Shown here piece by piece: positions 12,600 to 22,950 of a DNA stretch of 64,000 nucleotides. Numbering within the stretch: the first letter of the stretch is position 1; each line of letters starts with the position of its first letter. Origin of the DNA: Laccaria trichodermophora (taxonomy: Eukaryota; Basidiomycota; Agaricomycetes; Agaricales; Hydnangiaceae); the NCBI GenBank assembly GCA_018417955.1, contig JACTVC010000002.1, positions 1,674,001 through 1,738,000 of the forward strand. Direction: 5' to 3'. A model generated the notes under the pieces. The model had not been told where the DNA came from and searched no databases. It was given only the letters and a program-made list of their open reading frames with translations. A program made the translations under genes and the position numbers.

Positions 12600-13440
12600 G
12601 TATTTTTGGCGCGACACGTTTGAACGATTGCCACAGAGGCCGACAATTGACTCGACTTTCGGAATGTCCCTTGCTCGTGACATCATGCACTATCGCTACA
12701 ATATTGTTGTAGTTCGCATGATTAGCATTTCGCATTTCTTCTGTTCTGGCGGCGGTCTGGAGTCGATACTGGTATTTTACTGCTTGGGAGCTTAGACGTT
12801 TGTAAGTGTAACATGACTTGGCTAAAACTTCTATCATGCCTGCCTTTCATTCTGAACTTTAAATTCAGCGTGTAGCAAGCAGTTTGACTCCTGTCGGGTG
12901 TAATATTCTTCTTGTCATTTTACACTTACAAACATCTGAGCTGCCAAGCAGTAACATAACTTAGCTAGATCTTCAACAACACCAGTGGTGAAGTGGAAAT
13001 CATGCCTGCCTTTCATTCTGAACTTTAAATTCAGCGTGTAGCACGTGTAAATGTTTGTAGCTGACTTAGTTAGCTCTTCAACAACACTTGTGGTGAAGTG
13101 GTTTGCCTTGCATTTCGAACTTGAAATTCGGCGTGCAGCAAGCAGGTTCGACTGCTGTCGGGTGTCATAGTCTTTTTGTTATTTTGATTTTAACTACAGT
13201 ATGCCACACCATATTCAGGATGGACTCCCTTCTCAGTTTTGTGGAGTGCACTGCTAAAAATGCGAGATATCCGAGTCGGACCTGCTGGGACGTTGTTTAA
13301 TTTTACCTGGGTGGATTCTGGAGCAGAGCTGAGGAGCTTAAAAAAATTGCTGCGTACTCAAAAATTATTCATGTTGATGTCACCATGCTGGAGGCTCCAC
13401 CGGTGTAATTTCGACAGCGTCTTCTGACACAGCCAATTCC
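12600..13440. repeat. Fold-back repeat and three degenerate direct repeats
   Basis: No gene is supported here. Bases 12775-12811 and 12919-12956 are inverted copies about 37 bases long with around five mismatches, able to form a long hairpin. A 45-base unit containing TGAACTTTAAATTCAGCG occurs at 12832-12876 and 12999-13043 almost unchanged, and again in decayed form at 13101-13145. The short words CTTCAACAACAC and GGTGAAGTGG also recur at 12970-13100. The centre of the 45-base unit (CTGAACTTTAAATTCAG) is itself nearly palindromic. This looks like a small non-autonomous fold-back element or its remnants. No target duplication was identified. Confidence 0.6.
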
Positions 13441-14287
13441 TCTAGAGCAGCACGTCAGCGGCCAGTGATACGTTCCATCACGAAGCCGATAACTCGACCT
13501 GCCCAAGAAAATTTGGTGGCTTTGGCTCCATTGGTACGCAGAAGTTTCGTAACCGAGATAAGAGGGAACGATAGGTAAGTCGAAACGGGGATTGCTGGCT
13601 TCGTAAACATTGGACCGCAGTTCACGATCTGAAGATCTAGCTGGTCGATTTGGAGGGGGTGTCAGAGATCATAATTTGGAAGTTCGACTTTCGTGACCTG
13701 GGGTGACTCTGGCCATCTGCGCAATTCCCAGATACGGGGCCAGTATTCCAGTCATCAGGCGGAAGAGGGGGTAAGATGGAGTTAAGGACGGCTCGAAGCA
13801 CATATCTCCGGCACTATACAAGTTCTTATCAATGGTCAAATATTTGATGAATTTACCATCAACCAGAATGTGAAACAGGCCTCCGTCTAGAGGGTCAAGG
13901 CCTGGAGCATTTTCATGTCAAAGACAGTATCTCCGACGACGTTACAGACAAAGAGGGTTGCGGTGCAATCACAGAACAAGGCCGTGATAAAGATACGTTG
14001 TCGAGGTTGCCGTGAGTATTCAAACATTCCGTCTTTATCCCCCTGTGAATTGGTTCAAAACAAAAATCATTGAGCGTAAAATGTGCTGGTAATACAGTGG
14101 GTATATTTTGGGCGACTAGTTTTTCTATCAATCCTCGTAAGAAAACTGGTCGCTTATGTTCTCCGGAGGTGGCGGCATCTGAGCCTTGTACCCGTAGATC
14201 CGGCGGGCAATGTGCCTTCAGTGGCTCCACCGACCACCCCAACGGGGACGGCTGGGTGTCAGATGCGATCCCATCGCTTCGTTCTGG
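13441..14287. other. No confident gene; coding-like fragments on the minus strand
   Basis: On the minus strand a frame of about 80 codons (13660-13905) reads LDPLDGGLFHILVDGKF and CFEPSLTPSYPLFRLMTGIL, and a second fragment near 13450-13620 reads YLSFPLISVTKLL. They look protein-like but are short, lack a start, and cannot be joined convincingly. A further 109-codon frame at 13913-14242 is probably chance or 3' UTR of membrane paralog 2. I treat the stretch as intergenic with possible remnants of an unidentified gene. Confidence 0.3.
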
Positions 14288-16116
14288 TTATACAATGGAA
14301 TCGTTTTCTTGAGCCTTGGATTTCAGAAAGCGAGGATACAATTGGGAGAAGCGTAGGCGGGGCAGCCTACTTTGGGAAGTGGCGCACTGGAAAGCGACGA
14401 CCAAGACGACAACGGCTGCAAGGCAGCCTATCGACAAATTGGAAGAAAGGGCACCGTTGATCAAGAAGATGCCGTGGAGGAAGAAGGTGATAAGACCCAA
14501 GAGATAAAAGGTGTTCGGCAGGGAAAATGCCAGAGCGACCAATTGGAATTTGAATCGCTTCGAGCAAACTCCGGTAAGGTATGCATGCTATAAAATCGCA
14601 GGTGAATATCAAATGACGTGATTGTGGGTAGTTACAACGTACTGCGACTGGAGCTCCACCGGTTTCGAGCCCCTCATGACGATAAACGAGAAGAACGGAG
14701 GTGGCCATGCTGGCGAAAAGTAGAGCTGCCGAGATGACCAAAAGTTCGGGCAAGACGGGGAAAAACATGAGCAAAACATGGAGCAGGAGAATCGAGAGCG
14801 CCTGTTGCATAGCTATCAGAAATGCTTTTTACGAAAGTAATGAATTGCCTCACAGATTGGAATGTTGTTCGCCACCCTCGTATGCATCGTGCCATGAACG
14901 GATTCCAATCCATAGCATATACAAAATGATCCGTCCATATTTGATTTAAGGTCTTGAGATAGGTCGTAGAAGACTTGAAAGTCACAAGGGAAATAACACG
15001 TTCTGTCCAGCGGATCTCATTGTCGTTGTCGACAAGAATGGGAGTATCACGAGACAATCGGGCCTGTTCTTCACCATGATGGGTGTAAAATCTGCTCATG
15101 GCTACAAAAAAAAATCAGACTAGGCTTGTCGTAGAGGTACGATATACGTACTGATCATGCTCCAAAGGCGGGCAACAACCGTAGTAATATGGCCTTCGTG
15201 GATATGGGCTCGTGAATTATTCAAGAGAGTGAGGAATTTTTGGCATTCATCAACATCGTAAGGGAACGTGGATGACGGAGAGGTCATATGATCTAGAGGG
15301 GGTTGTGTGTGAGGGGGAAAGACCAAAATGCATGTTGGTGCCAGGACGAACCGCCAATAGCGTGCGAGAAGACAAGAATCAGATCATTGATAGATTTTGT
15401 TGGGAGTCCACCGAAATGCATTGAGTAATTCTCAACATGACTCCAGTATTGTTCTTCTAAAGCCAACTCTAAAAAGCGAGGTCAGAAAAACAAATATTGC
15501 GTCGGTACAAAGGTCACCAACTGAGATGAGAAGAAGAAACGACGGGTAGCAGGCCCAGTTCCGAAGTTTCATACTGGTCCAACCAGAAAATGGTGTGCGT
15601 CGCATGGTCAGCCAAGTAATAGTTGCAATCCTCGTCATCGATCTGGATGTAGAGTTCAACGGTGTCGGATAGAACGAATCCCCGATCGGCAGCGCGTTTC
15701 TCGATGTTTGAAACCCAATACGTGACTTTTTCCGCGATTGATGGCGTGTACATGTACGAATCGGTTACAACGCGGAGAGCAATACTACGGGAAAAGTATA
15801 TTTGGCCTTCGGGGTGCACATGCGGCGACCATTGCTCCGGCAAGTATTTCGGGCTGTCGGGGCTGTGTGGTTAGATCCGTGCAGAAATGTAAAACGCTGT
15901 GTAACCGCTCACACTATATCCCGAGAGGAGAGGAACATTCCTGGTTCAATAATAGAATGCGAGGGCTGAACTCTACGTTGGGACTTAAAAAAATGTTGTT
16001 AAGTTGTATTTTGCTAAAGCGCACCTTTTTGAAACGTTGTACCTGCCTGTCTGCTGTGCAAGAACTGGCCAAAGAGATCCTGTGGGAGCCAGCGAAGATG
16101 ATGATCCGCTTGTCAT
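14288..16116 (-). CDS. Multi-pass membrane protein with W-HPEG motif, paralog 2 of 3
   Basis: Eight exons: complement(14288..14587, 14643..14801, 14854..15101, 15152..15292, 15352..15468, 15522..15862, 15915..15983, 16043..16116), 482 residues, in frame throughout. Motifs match the other paralogs: EQWSPHVHPEGQIYF, NYYLADHATHTIFWLDQYE, EEQYWSHVENY, RFYTHHGEEQARLSRD, then hydrophobic segments (LLLHVLLMFFPVLPELLVI, YLLGLITFFLHGIFL, AAVVVLVVAF). The N-terminal region is much shorter than in paralogs 1 and 3. Several introns present in those are absent here: the 25- and 89-base exons are joined (117 bases), the 84/short/21-base exons are joined (141 bases), and the last intron is missing. The function is unknown; membrane localisation is inferred from the hydrophobic segments. 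Confidence 0.75.
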
Positions 16117-16561
16117 CTTAGGGGATTCGTCTGGGAAAGACATTAGAGGTGAGGACGCCGGAGTAGGATAGAGAGGAGTACGATGATGGGAAATGGTCAG
16201 ACAACGAGTAATTCACTTTATAGCAGGACAGAGAGTTGCCACCGGCGACCATGAGGCTGTTCAAGGTGATGGCAGGTGATGGCAATGAACATCATATTTA
16301 CCTCTGTTGACGACCTGAATGAACCGCAGACCTGCACAGTGCCAAGTGGATAGCCTTATATCCGAAATGATTTCAACGTTGACACCAACTACACCGAGCG
16401 ACAAAAAGCACAGCTGATAACATCGCACCTGGGTCGTATGTTCACAGCAAATACTAATAAGGCCCTGAAATGGGGTGAAAAGCTTTATTTGGCAACTAAT
16501 TCACTTAGCACAAGTATTGGCTGATCAAGTATTGGGCTCATCGATTCGAACAGATAATCAT
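16117..16561. other. Intergenic, no feature recognised
   Basis: About 445 bases between membrane paralog 2 (minus) and the small acidic gene (plus), so the two are divergent and this is presumably a shared promoter region. A 12-base word GGTGATGGCAGG appears near 16264 and is partly repeated right after. Nothing else is supported. Confidence 0.3.
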
Positions 16562-17004
16562 CATGTCTTCCTCCACAAAGTACAACAAAACTAATAGGTA
16601 GCCCTCTCGTTCAACTATTGTTATCATATTGACACTTTGAAGCGACACTTCGAAAACAAAAGACGGAGTCGCAGCCACCAACGATATAGTGGCAACGGAC
16701 AGCGATGTGGGTGTGGGGTCGGGGCACGCACCCTCAGGTCGCAACGATGAAGCGGCGCTTCACTCAAAGCCAAGTCAGGCCTCTGCTTGGCCTTCCAAGT
16801 CCAGCCCACCTGACAAGGGCGATGAAGACGACCATGAGTCCGACTCTGACGATGATTTTCCAGAATTTCCTGGGTTTGTTTTATGCTTTGCACCTCTACG
16901 TCGCTCATCAATTATATCTAACTTGCAGAGGTAACCCAAGAGGCAAGGTTGTCGGGCCAGTAACAGGAGGGTCGGGGAGACCTGTAAAACCACGACCCAA
17001 GTAA
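16562..17004 (+). CDS. Small acidic protein with Gly/Pro/Lys-rich tail
   Basis: Three exons (16562..16596, 16643..16873, 16929..17004) encode 113 residues from MSSSTKYNKTNSDTSKTKDG to GRPVKPRPK. The introns are 46 and 55 bases with GT-AG ends, and the phases match. The middle is highly acidic (DKGDEDDHESDSDDDFPEFP), the tail is Gly/Pro/Lys-rich. There is no signal peptide, membrane segment or known domain. A gene with a similar tail and exon plan lies at 18174-18646, and another candidate tail lies at 17570-17709, all on the plus strand between membrane paralogs 2 and 3. I do not recognise the family. Confidence 0.45.
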
Positions 17005-17569
17005 CTTTTTCTACTCGTTCGCATCTAGGGAAATACCAGTGGATTTATTGTTGGCTTGACCGTTTAATGGACGTTTTTTCTTGTCTTGAAGTTGGAACAA
17101 GAGGAACTGCCCAGCTTCAACAGTGATCAAAGCGGTGTCAACTTCGTCAAGTGCCGTCTTATCAACTACAGCAACTTCACAACTGCCTGCATCACACAGC
17201 TTCATAGCAAACCCAGCTCTTATTAGCGGACAATGCAAATACCCAGGCTCTGCTATACTCTTTACAATCATCTCGTTCAAGCGACACAATGGGTGATCCC
17301 TCTTTCTTGGTTGTAATCTCGGCCAAGGTGAAGTAGGATATGATCACCACTCATCAATACTAGTGATGAACCAACTGCATTCTCCTCCCTGGATCTAAAC
17401 TCAAATTGTGGTTCCATTCCAAGATCCAAGGAGAGAACGAAAGTGACAAGTACGCTCGACCCTCTACTCGTTTTTTTGACGCCACAACTGATTAAATCAT
17501 AGCAGCCCCCTGGGTAGGTGTCATCATGGCCGATGTGCGCTGAGCCGTCTCTAAGCTACTCCGAATAAA
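17005..17569. other. No confident gene
   Basis: A 92-codon minus-strand frame at 17011-17289 has no supporting domain. Plus-strand fragments such as SDEPTAFSSLDLNSN at about 17350-17440 may be upstream exons of the lysine-rich tail at 17570-17709, but no splice set gives an intact gene. Confidence 0.25.
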
Positions 17570-17709
17570 GATACAACTATCGCGGTGTCCCCGAGAACAA
17601 GGCCCACGGTGATAAAACCAATGAAAAGAAGAAAAAAGAGCATAAGACTAAGAAAGGGGAAGAGAAGAAGCGGCCCAAGGAACCTCCGATGCCACAGAAA
17701 GTCAAGTAA
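17570..17709 (+). pseudogene. Lysine-rich C-terminal exon, possible third member of the small-gene group
   Basis: An open frame reads YRGVPENKAHGDKTNEKKKK and ends with a Lys/Pro-rich tail (MPQKVK, stop TAA at 17707). The tail resembles RGPQIKTAVGDK in the gene at 18174-18646 in order and composition. I could not build upstream exons with an ATG and consistent phases, so it may be a decayed copy or a gene with unusual exons. Confidence 0.2.
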
Positions 17710-18173
17710 TCTGGATGGCGGCTAGGTGTTGGCTAAATGCTTCGCCCAACACTTGCTAGCGCCCAGACAAGGCCGGGAAACGGGCGACACGGACGTCTCT
17801 GTGGCTGCTCTAATTTTCCCCCTCCCCCCTGGCATTTTCTTTATATGACATACTTATTACCGACAGCCGTTAACATTTTCCGTTCTCTAGTCAGCGGTCA
17901 ATGCTATCTATCCATGCTATACCTACGACGTTCTCGGGTTTATATATCTTTATCAAATAACTTCTGTCACCGAGTAATTTTACCGTTCCCGAACTGTCTC
18001 CCACCTGACCTTTATCGGACGCCCGGTGGACGACCTTGAGCGCCCGCAGAGTTGCACAAAGTGCCTGGCGTTTATCGATATCGAGAGGCAACCCCAACTT
18101 AGTCCCCATCTTTCAACGGTTCGAATCCCCCAATACACAGACCGTACAGAGCCTACAGTCCGGCTGGAAAAAT
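17710..18173. other. No gene recognised
   Basis: About 460 bases between the lysine-rich tail and the candidate gene at 18174. Overlapping short frames on both strands near 17890-18280 show no domain or consistent splicing. The bases before 18174 may be the promoter of that gene. Confidence 0.25.
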
Positions 18174-18646
18174 ATGCCAACCAAATCGATTACCGAAGTC
18201 GTGGGGCTAGTAAAGTCAGATTCAGATTCCTCCACGGCACAGCCATTCCGTTACTTCAAATTGACCGCCTGTAACCCTTTTTAGCGGCGTCGTCGCCCCT
18301 TTCCAACTATCCCCCCCCACCCAACTACAGAAGGAAACGGGAACGGCCTTTCGGTGAGAGCAAACCCCTTCAATTGGCTATCAATAGCCTCATGATCATT
18401 TTTGCTGTTGATTTATAGATTGCCCCCCGAGGCCGACGACTCGCTTCCTGCACCGCCTGAGTGCGTAAAATTACCATAACATTATACATGCTAGAGCAAT
18501 GGAGTAATTGATTACCGTCAAAATTTCCCTTAACTTGTAGATTCCGCCCGCGCGGCCCCCAAATTAAAACTGCGGTGGGCGATAAGGGCGGAGGCGGCGA
18601 CAAGGACAAAAAGGACAAGCCAAAGGGACCTCCCGGCAGGAGATAG
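18174..18646 (+). CDS. Small protein with Lys/Gly/Pro-rich tail
   Basis: A tentative spliced frame starts MPTKSITEVVGLV, passes through LPPEADDSLPAPPE and FRPRGPQIKTAVGDKGGGG, and ends KPKGPPGRR before TAG at 18644. The two downstream introns have clear GT-AG ends and matching phases (donors near 18355 and 18460, acceptors ending TTTATAG and CTTGTAG). The first intron is less certain. There is no signal peptide or recognised domain. The acidic middle followed by a basic Gly/Pro tail parallels the gene at 16562-17004. The gene lies 200 bases downstream (3' side) of membrane paralog 3, convergent with it. Confidence 0.35.
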
Positions 18647-18843
18647 GTGCACTGAGGTTAGGGAAGGCATATCATTTTTTTTTCGTTCTGTAAAAATAGT
18701 GTAACAGTATACAATCAAGGGTTTTCTTACATGCATCCCCAGAAATACGTAAACAACAGGCAAGGTATCCGCAGGCCCTCTAAAGATACAGTTTCCGTGA
18801 TGGTATCGATACACAGGAGGGGTATAATCGCCGGTCACCAAGT

Positions 18844-21800
18844 TCACACGACGGTCCTGGCGGAGTCGTATGAATATTTTCGGAAGATGTTTGGCCAGAT
18901 CCAGCGTGACCCTAAACCCCTTACATCCTGCTGGGATAGGTTTTTTGCGGAGCCATCTCCGTCGACGTCGACGGGGACAGCAGCGGCATCAACGGGATCC
19001 GCGGATTTCTTATCCCATGCCATCCAGATGCACCAGAAGATGAGGACGCAGATGGACAAAAAGGCTACGCCAACTATAGCACGGGTGGCAGGATTCGCCT
19101 TCTGGAAGCAATTCAGGCAGAATGCAGCTAGGAAAGCGACCATTCTTGTGATAAGTCCGGGTTAGGTCCATAAATGAAACTGACGACACATAAAATTCTT
19201 ACCCCCACATTAGTAGAGCATACGGGAGGCTGAACATGATTGCCAGTGCTTCAAGACCTAATTTTGGGTGTTTCCTGGCAGACAAAAAGCGCAACTGGAA
19301 GCGGGACGACGGGCTGAGAATGGCATGTGAGCAAAGTAGAATTTGTAGTACGCACCGCGTCATCAGAGGTTCCCTCTTCTTTGCTACGGTTTTGTCGAAC
19401 GAGCAGCAGCCCAAGGATGATACTCCCAATGCTCGCAATGATTGACAAGTAGCTGGCCACCTGGGTGGGTGAACGATAAGGAGGTGCGCTATCATCAATG
19501 CTTTGAATAGCCAGGAATGCAACGTTCGCATTGAGTATGACTGTAGCCTAACGAGAACGGGCGATTGATATCCAGAGTTTTCATGACAAAGCGGGCTCAC
19601 ATATAGAACGAATTCCTGCCACTCCTCGTTCAATTTCGCAATTGACTGCAACCAGACGGCTTTGTGCATTACACCGTCAACCCACATTTTTTCAAGATTG
19701 TGGAGATGCACATCTGGTGCATTGAAAAGAAGCGGAGAGAAACTTTTAATCAAAAGTGTCCTCTTTTTTGTGACGCCCTCGTAGACGGTCTTGTCACGGT
19801 CAAGACGTGCACAGGGTTGCCCATGGAAATCAATAAATTTCTGTCGAACTGTGACAATGGGCTGTTACTTCGGCCGTAAAAAAAAAACTACACCCCAATA
19901 ACCACTTACCAAAAATATGCATGAAGCGACCTATGCAAATGTCAGTGTAAGTTGGAGGAAGAGGCGTCAATGCTACTTGCTAAGAAGGCTCACACAACCA
20001 CCATATCGTGTTCCAGCGTTTTCTACAAAGAGGGTTTGAGTATGAGAAGACCTTAACACATTTTGCTTACCTTTCAAGCTATCGGTTAAGCTGAGGATTT
20101 TGTAGAGATCCTCCAGATTGTACGGAGCGGTTGAATACGGAGAGGTCATAGAGTCTAAATGGTTGTTAACGGGTCGAAGTACGCTGAAAGATAACGACAA
20201 ACCTCCAATGGAATGCATTACGATATCTCTAAACTCATTCACCAACGACACGGACAGCTTTAAACACGTTGGATAGAGTACACAGTGATACCTGAATGGT
20301 AATCAGTAACTTCTCAAATGATTATGTACTTCGAAGGGCAACGTTAGAAAGATCGAGAAAAAGTAGTCGATGAGGATACCCACATGTGAAAGACTGAACC
20401 AGTATTGGGCCTCAAATTCAATTCCTAGATTCGGGAACATGGTCAGAGTGTCCGGGCGAGAGTACATAAACAGGGCAAGCGTACGAAGATGGGAAAGAGA
20501 GTTGACTCCCGGTACTTGAGACCAGGCAGGTAAGTTCGAAGACTCGAATTCATCAAGGAAAAAAATAATCCGTCTTTCGTGATCCGCGTAATAGTAGTCT
20601 GTGGCAATAGTTCCATCTTCCGACCTATTTAAATCCATGGCCAAGTCAACGGTAGGTCCTAATCGAATCCCATGTAATTGAAGGAAGTCTTCGATTGTAT
20701 CGATATCCTCGTTGACTTTGTGTAGGAAATCTTCCTCGTATAAATTGGCTTCGGTGTATACTCTCTGAGATGCACAGGATGAAATGGTGAGCTAATACCG
20801 TAGGGGGGCTTAAAATACCTTTTCCGCGTGGTAGAAGTACGGGACACCTTCTGGATGGGCATAAAAAGTCCATCCTGGTGGATTCTTATGTCTAGATTGG
20901 ACAGTTCAATTGAGAGGGTTATAGAGCTGTATTGACACGTACGTGGAAAAGTCCATTTGCAGCGGTTGAATCGTCATCTTTGTTTCTTTCTTTGGGCTAC
21001 ACCTCCTTCAGACCGGGAAGAGCCACTGAAAAAAATCTAGCTCACATACGATTGACCCTGTCGTATCTCTGAAAGAACTCTGGTGCCAAGGGATATATTC
21101 CATCATCCCCGAGGGCAGGTTTTACTTCCGAAGAAGGCGAATGAATCACATCCTCAAGTTGGATCACAACATCCCCTTCAGGAATGGCAACGATTGAAGG
21201 GCCTGGTGAAGCACTGCGAGACCGTCGTTCACGAGGAGGGAAACTTGATCGACTGTTCGGCCGTAACAAGTGAGGCGATGAAAAACTATAACCTGCGCGT
21301 GGGGATGTTGGTGAGGTGGAAGGGTCCGAGGGACTTTGGTATGTAATGGTATATTCGTTGACGGACTCTGCGCGAAGGGAATCTGGTCCGAAGACGGACT
21401 CTGGTACGAGGTTATGAGAAGAGCGCGATGCGTTTCGAGATGCGATAGCCAAATTGTGAGAAGAGCGCGATGCGTGGCGGGATGCGATAGCGAGATTATG
21501 AGAAGATCGAGATGCTTGTATGGCGAGATTGTGAGATGAGCGGGATATATTGCGAGGTGGGTATGCGTATGGATAAAGTGAGCATGAGATGTCGTCAAGA
21601 GATATCGTGTTTTCATCGTTCGTAGTAATCGTTGTTGGAAGGGGTATGGGTGGCTCACCCGGGGGTTTTTCGCTCGGAGGTTTGTCTGGCGCCGGACGAC
21701 TGACTCCACCAAATCGCCACCTTGGGCGCAATAGCGACCAGAAAAAAGCTAACCGGCGTAGGAGCCCATGGAGCGCATTGTGGAAGATGGGTTTGCTAAA

Positions 21801-21929
21801 CAAAAGTCGACGAAAGGCGAGCAGAAGTTTGTGTAGTGACAGAACCAGCATACGGAACAGCTGGGCGTTGGCAGCAGCGTCGGCGAGCGAACTCAGATGA
21901 TTGCGGACGGTATGGAACAGGCCATTCAC
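18844..21929 (-). CDS. Multi-pass membrane protein with W-HPEG motif, paralog 3 of 3
   Basis: Thirteen exons: complement(18844..19144, 19203..19294, 19356..19547, 19601..19848, 19910..19930, 19996..20022, 20071..20154, 20203..20291, 20400..20424, 20485..20764, 20819..20891, 20943..20996, 21046..21929), 789 residues, all phases consistent. Exons of 25, 89, 84, 21 and 92 bases match paralog 1 exactly in length. The long first exon encodes a basic N-terminus with hydrophobic stretches, then a Ser/Pro-rich region with four copies of SRSSHNLA, and ends GIYPLAPEFFQRYDRVNR. Then come PPGWTFYAHPEGVPYF, DYYYADHERRIIFFLDEFE, QYW, a charged middle and hydrophobic segments (SIGSIILGLLLV, VGVAFLSICVLIFWCIWMAW). 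The C-terminal tail differs from the other two. One intron (20292-20399) has an unusual donor GTTCAG, inferred from alignment to paralogs. The function is unknown. Confidence 0.78.
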
Positions 21930-22116
21930 TTAGTTTGCACTTTTGGAAAAAAGCACCCCTTCGACACCTCTCACGCATGTCGTTCGTTGATCGGAATTGC
22001 ATCATCTCACTCCGAACCGGAGTCGACTCGTGTAAAAGGAAAAAAATGAAAATGAACGTCTCACGGAAGTCGCACATTTCTCGCAGGTATGAACATCGCA
22101 CCCAAGACGCACGCTT
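21930..22116. other. Short intergenic region between two minus-strand genes
   Basis: Holds the presumed promoter of membrane paralog 3 and the 3' end of NDUFAF2. No element was recognised. Confidence 0.4.
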
Positions 22117-22925
22117 CTATTTCCCTCTTACCTGAGCATGCGGCGCCCAAGCCTCTGCTTCGCTTGCCTGTGCATTATTTATCTTCGACAAGGGAGATGA
22201 TGGTTGTGCTGTCGGCGGGGCAGCGCCCGGTGAGAGTGCTGCAGGCACGATGTTCGGTGTGGGAGCCGAAGCAGCTGAGTGGGGCGCAGCCATCAACGCT
22301 GCGTGTTCCGCATTCCGCAACCTAGCAAGCTGTTCACTTTCCTCGCGGTCCTTCGCTTCTATGAGTTGCGCATTTCGTAGAACACGCTCCCGGCGTGCCA
22401 TGTCCATTTGGAGTTCCTTTGCAAAAATGTCAATACTTATTCACACCGTACTGTGTGAGGGAAGGCTCACGTACTTCGAGCGTCGGAGGATTGGGCCGCG
22501 TATGCGATAGCCACGATGACCATTGTGCTTTGGAAGGATGAGGGCAAACTGGAGTTGATTATCATGCTAATTACCCGGAAGTCTCTTCCCACCACCAATG
22601 TATTGCCAAACTGCGTCTTCCTTGTAGTACTGGACGGTTCGTCTTGAGCGACTTGGATCTGGCATCGCAAACTAGTCAGTTTTGGAATAACTCCAGTCTA
22701 AAAGCGAAGAATGCACCATTCAGCGAATAGGCTTCATAGAATCGATTTCCTGTCGTCGACGGGTGATTTCAGTGACTACCACGTCGAGAAATAACCCACC
22801 TACTCGCCTTCCAGATCTCGTCCTACATAGCGGGACTATATAACGTGTTAGCAGGACTCGTTTGTCTTCAGAACGTTACTCACTGAGTTGCTGATAGCAC
22901 TCCAAACTCTTCTCAGAAACGACAT
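22117..22925 (-). CDS. NDUFAF2: NADH:ubiquinone oxidoreductase assembly factor NDUFAF2 (mimitin/B17.2L)
   Basis: Six exons: complement(22117..22416, 22475..22527, 22575..22658, 22717..22749, 22808..22835, 22884..22925), 179 residues. The protein starts MSFLRRVWSAISNSRYVGRD, then LEGNRFYEAYSLN, RRTVQYYKE, and QWSSWLSHTRPNPPTLEELQ, the hallmark run of the NDUFA12/NDUFAF2 family, then a charged helix (MDMARRERVLRNAQLIEAK) and an Ala/Pro tail. The family member helps assemble mitochondrial complex I. The intron at 22750-22807 must use a GC donor (GAAG|GCGAGT) to keep LEGNRFYE in frame. A repeat element starts only 26 bases upstream of the ATG (22951), so the native promoter is separated from the gene or replaced. 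Confidence 0.9.
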
Positions 22926-22950
22926 GGAATGAAAATTGAAGATTTATTTA

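Noticed and set aside
13913..14242. 109-codon minus-strand frame after membrane paralog 2
   Set aside because: No domain, no splice link to paralog 2, and it lies directly downstream of that gene's stop, so 3' UTR is more likely.
17011..17289. 92-codon minus-strand frame
   Set aside because: No recognisable domain and no upstream promoter or exon; it lies between two plus-strand small genes and is probably chance.
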